Positions 34,579 to 35,345 of a stretch of DNA of 35,345 bases are shown here, piece after piece. A program made the translations under genes and the position numbers. Origin of the DNA: ZC4RG30 sp965652645 (GTDB lineage Bacteria > Pseudomonadota > Gammaproteobacteria > Steroidobacterales > Steroidobacteraceae). The notes beneath the pieces were generated by a model, which made no database searches, had not been told where the DNA came from, and worked only from the letters and a program-made list of their open reading frames with translations. Position 1 is the stretch's first letter; every line of letters begins with the position of its first letter. The stretch lies in NCBI GenBank assembly GCA_965652645.1, contig CBFGXE010000030.1, forward strand, positions 1 through 35,345, read 5' to 3'.

Positions 34579-35345
34579 TCAGGGAATGGTCTTGCTTCCC
34601 ACCGACGACTTGGCGCTTTCCCCGCCACCCGCCGCCAGTGCGGTCACGGCGAAGTAGTGCGTACCGGATGCCAGGTTCTCCACCGAGAAGGAGGTGGTGC
34701 GGGAATCCACTTCCACGAAGACGGTCAGGTTCGAAGCGCTGGTGCCCCTGTAGATGCGGAAGCCGGTGAGCTCACCAGCGGGCAGCGGGCTGCCATCGGT
34801 GTACTGCGAGGGCGCGGTCCAGCTCAGCGTAGCCTTTCCCGTGGCGGGGGGCGCCGCAACCGTGATCGAGAACGCCGGCAGCGATGCCGAGGCGCCCTTG
34901 CTGTCGGTCACGCGGATGACGATGTTGGAAGCAGTGCCCGCGGCAGTGGGTGTCCAGGTGAGCTCGCCCGTCGCGGTGCTGAAGGTGGCGTTGGACGGCT
35001 TGCCGGTGATCGACCAGCTCAGCGCATCCCCGTCCGGGTCGCTGGCCGTGGGCTTGAAGCTGTAGGTGGCGCCCACCGTGGCGGTCGTCGCCGGCGTGCC
35101 GGAGACGGTCGGGGCACGGTTGGTGCTGGCGACCGTAATGGAGAAAGCCGCCAGCGAAGCACTCAACGTGCCATCGCTCACCGTGATGACGATGCCGGAC
35201 GTGGTGCCGGCGTGATTGTCGCCAGGCGTGCCGGAGAGGCGGCCCGTGCTGGTGCTGAAGCTCGCCCACGCCGGCTTGTTGGTGATGCTGTAGGTCAGCG
35301 TCTGGCCATCGGGATCGGAGGCCGAGGGCTGGAAGGAGTACGCCG
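34579..35345 (-). CDS. Ig-like repeat / FN3 protein, C-terminal part (cut by window end)
   Basis: The frame is open to the window end; 254 C-terminal residues are visible. They hold two tandem cadherin-like/He_PIG immunoglobulin repeats (each with S-F-x-P-x-A-S-D-P-D-G near the start and a FSxxTGxL...V(S/T)D core, about 90 residues apart) and then a fibronectin-III-like domain (KATLSWTAPSQYTDGSPL, GFRIYRGTS, HYFAVTALAAGGGES). The last two domains match the downstream lipoprotein in order and wording, so the two genes are paralogues. The unseen N-terminus probably carries more repeats. It is likely an exported repeat protein or adhesin; the signal peptide and any riboswitch are outside the window. 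Confidence 0.82.
   Translation of the reverse strand, partial: AYSFQPSASDPDGQTLTYSITNKPAWASFSTSTGRLSGTPGDNHAGTTSGIVITVSDGTLSASLAAFSITVASTNRAPTVSGTPATTATVGATYSFKPTASDPDGDALSWSITGKPSNATFSTATGELTWTPTAAGTASNIVIRVTDSKGASASLPAFSITVAAPPATGKATLSWTAPSQYTDGSPLPAGELTGFRIYRGTSASNLTVFVEVDSRTTSFSVENLASGTHYFAVTALAAGGGESAKSSVGSKTIP

Overview
The window looks like a chromosomal segment of a GC-rich, aerobic gammaproteobacterium. The best guess is the Xanthomonadales/Nevskiales/Steroidobacter neighbourhood. The reasons are the minus-strand order gmk-rpoZ-spoT-ridA-recG-ubiA, a cta cluster carrying a DUF2909 twin-transmembrane gene, large TonB-dependent receptors, M13 and M48 lipoprotein peptidases, and the rph-rdgB-hemW run. 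The taxonomic call is inference from gene content only. No IS element, prophage, CRISPR array, tRNA or rRNA was seen.

Layout. (1) 1-4644: an aa3-type cytochrome c oxidase cluster: the end of ctaD, a 48-residue small assembly ORF, ctaG, ctaE, a DUF2909 gene on the other strand, SURF1, a small SCO/thioredoxin-like protein and ctaA. A REP-like hairpin follows; ctaB is not here. (2) 4810-10416: two different TonB-dependent receptors in tandem. (3) 10420-16824, minus strand: gmk-rpoZ-spoT-ridA-recG-ubiA, tightly packed and probably one operon; recG appears to lack the usual N-terminal leader. (4) 16927-25155: M13 metallopeptidase, the Ku-LigD two-gene end-joining module, a small membrane protein with a TFPASDP motif, and a PAS-GAF hybrid histidine kinase. 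This block lies between gmk and yicC, which are neighbours in many proteobacteria. (5) 25165-29342: yicC on the minus strand, then PP2C phosphatase, rph, rdgB and hemW on the plus strand. (6) 29343-29672: an AT-rich, repeat-rich intergenic region with a perfect DnaA box. (7) 29673-33541: rpmE, M48 peptidase, gltA and a GNAT-like acetyltransferase. (8) 33538-35345, minus strand: a small Ig/FN3 lipoprotein and the end of a larger Ig/FN3 protein.

The most notable item is a GEMM-I cyclic-di-GMP riboswitch on the minus strand at about 34345-34430. It sits in the leader of the Ig/FN3 lipoprotein gene. Between it and the start codon is a perfect 8-bp inverted repeat whose 3' arm contains the Shine-Dalgarno sequence. 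This implies translational control of a surface lipoprotein by c-di-GMP. The DnaA-box region upstream of rpmE, the shortened RecG and the possibly leaderless M48 gene are the next most interesting observations.
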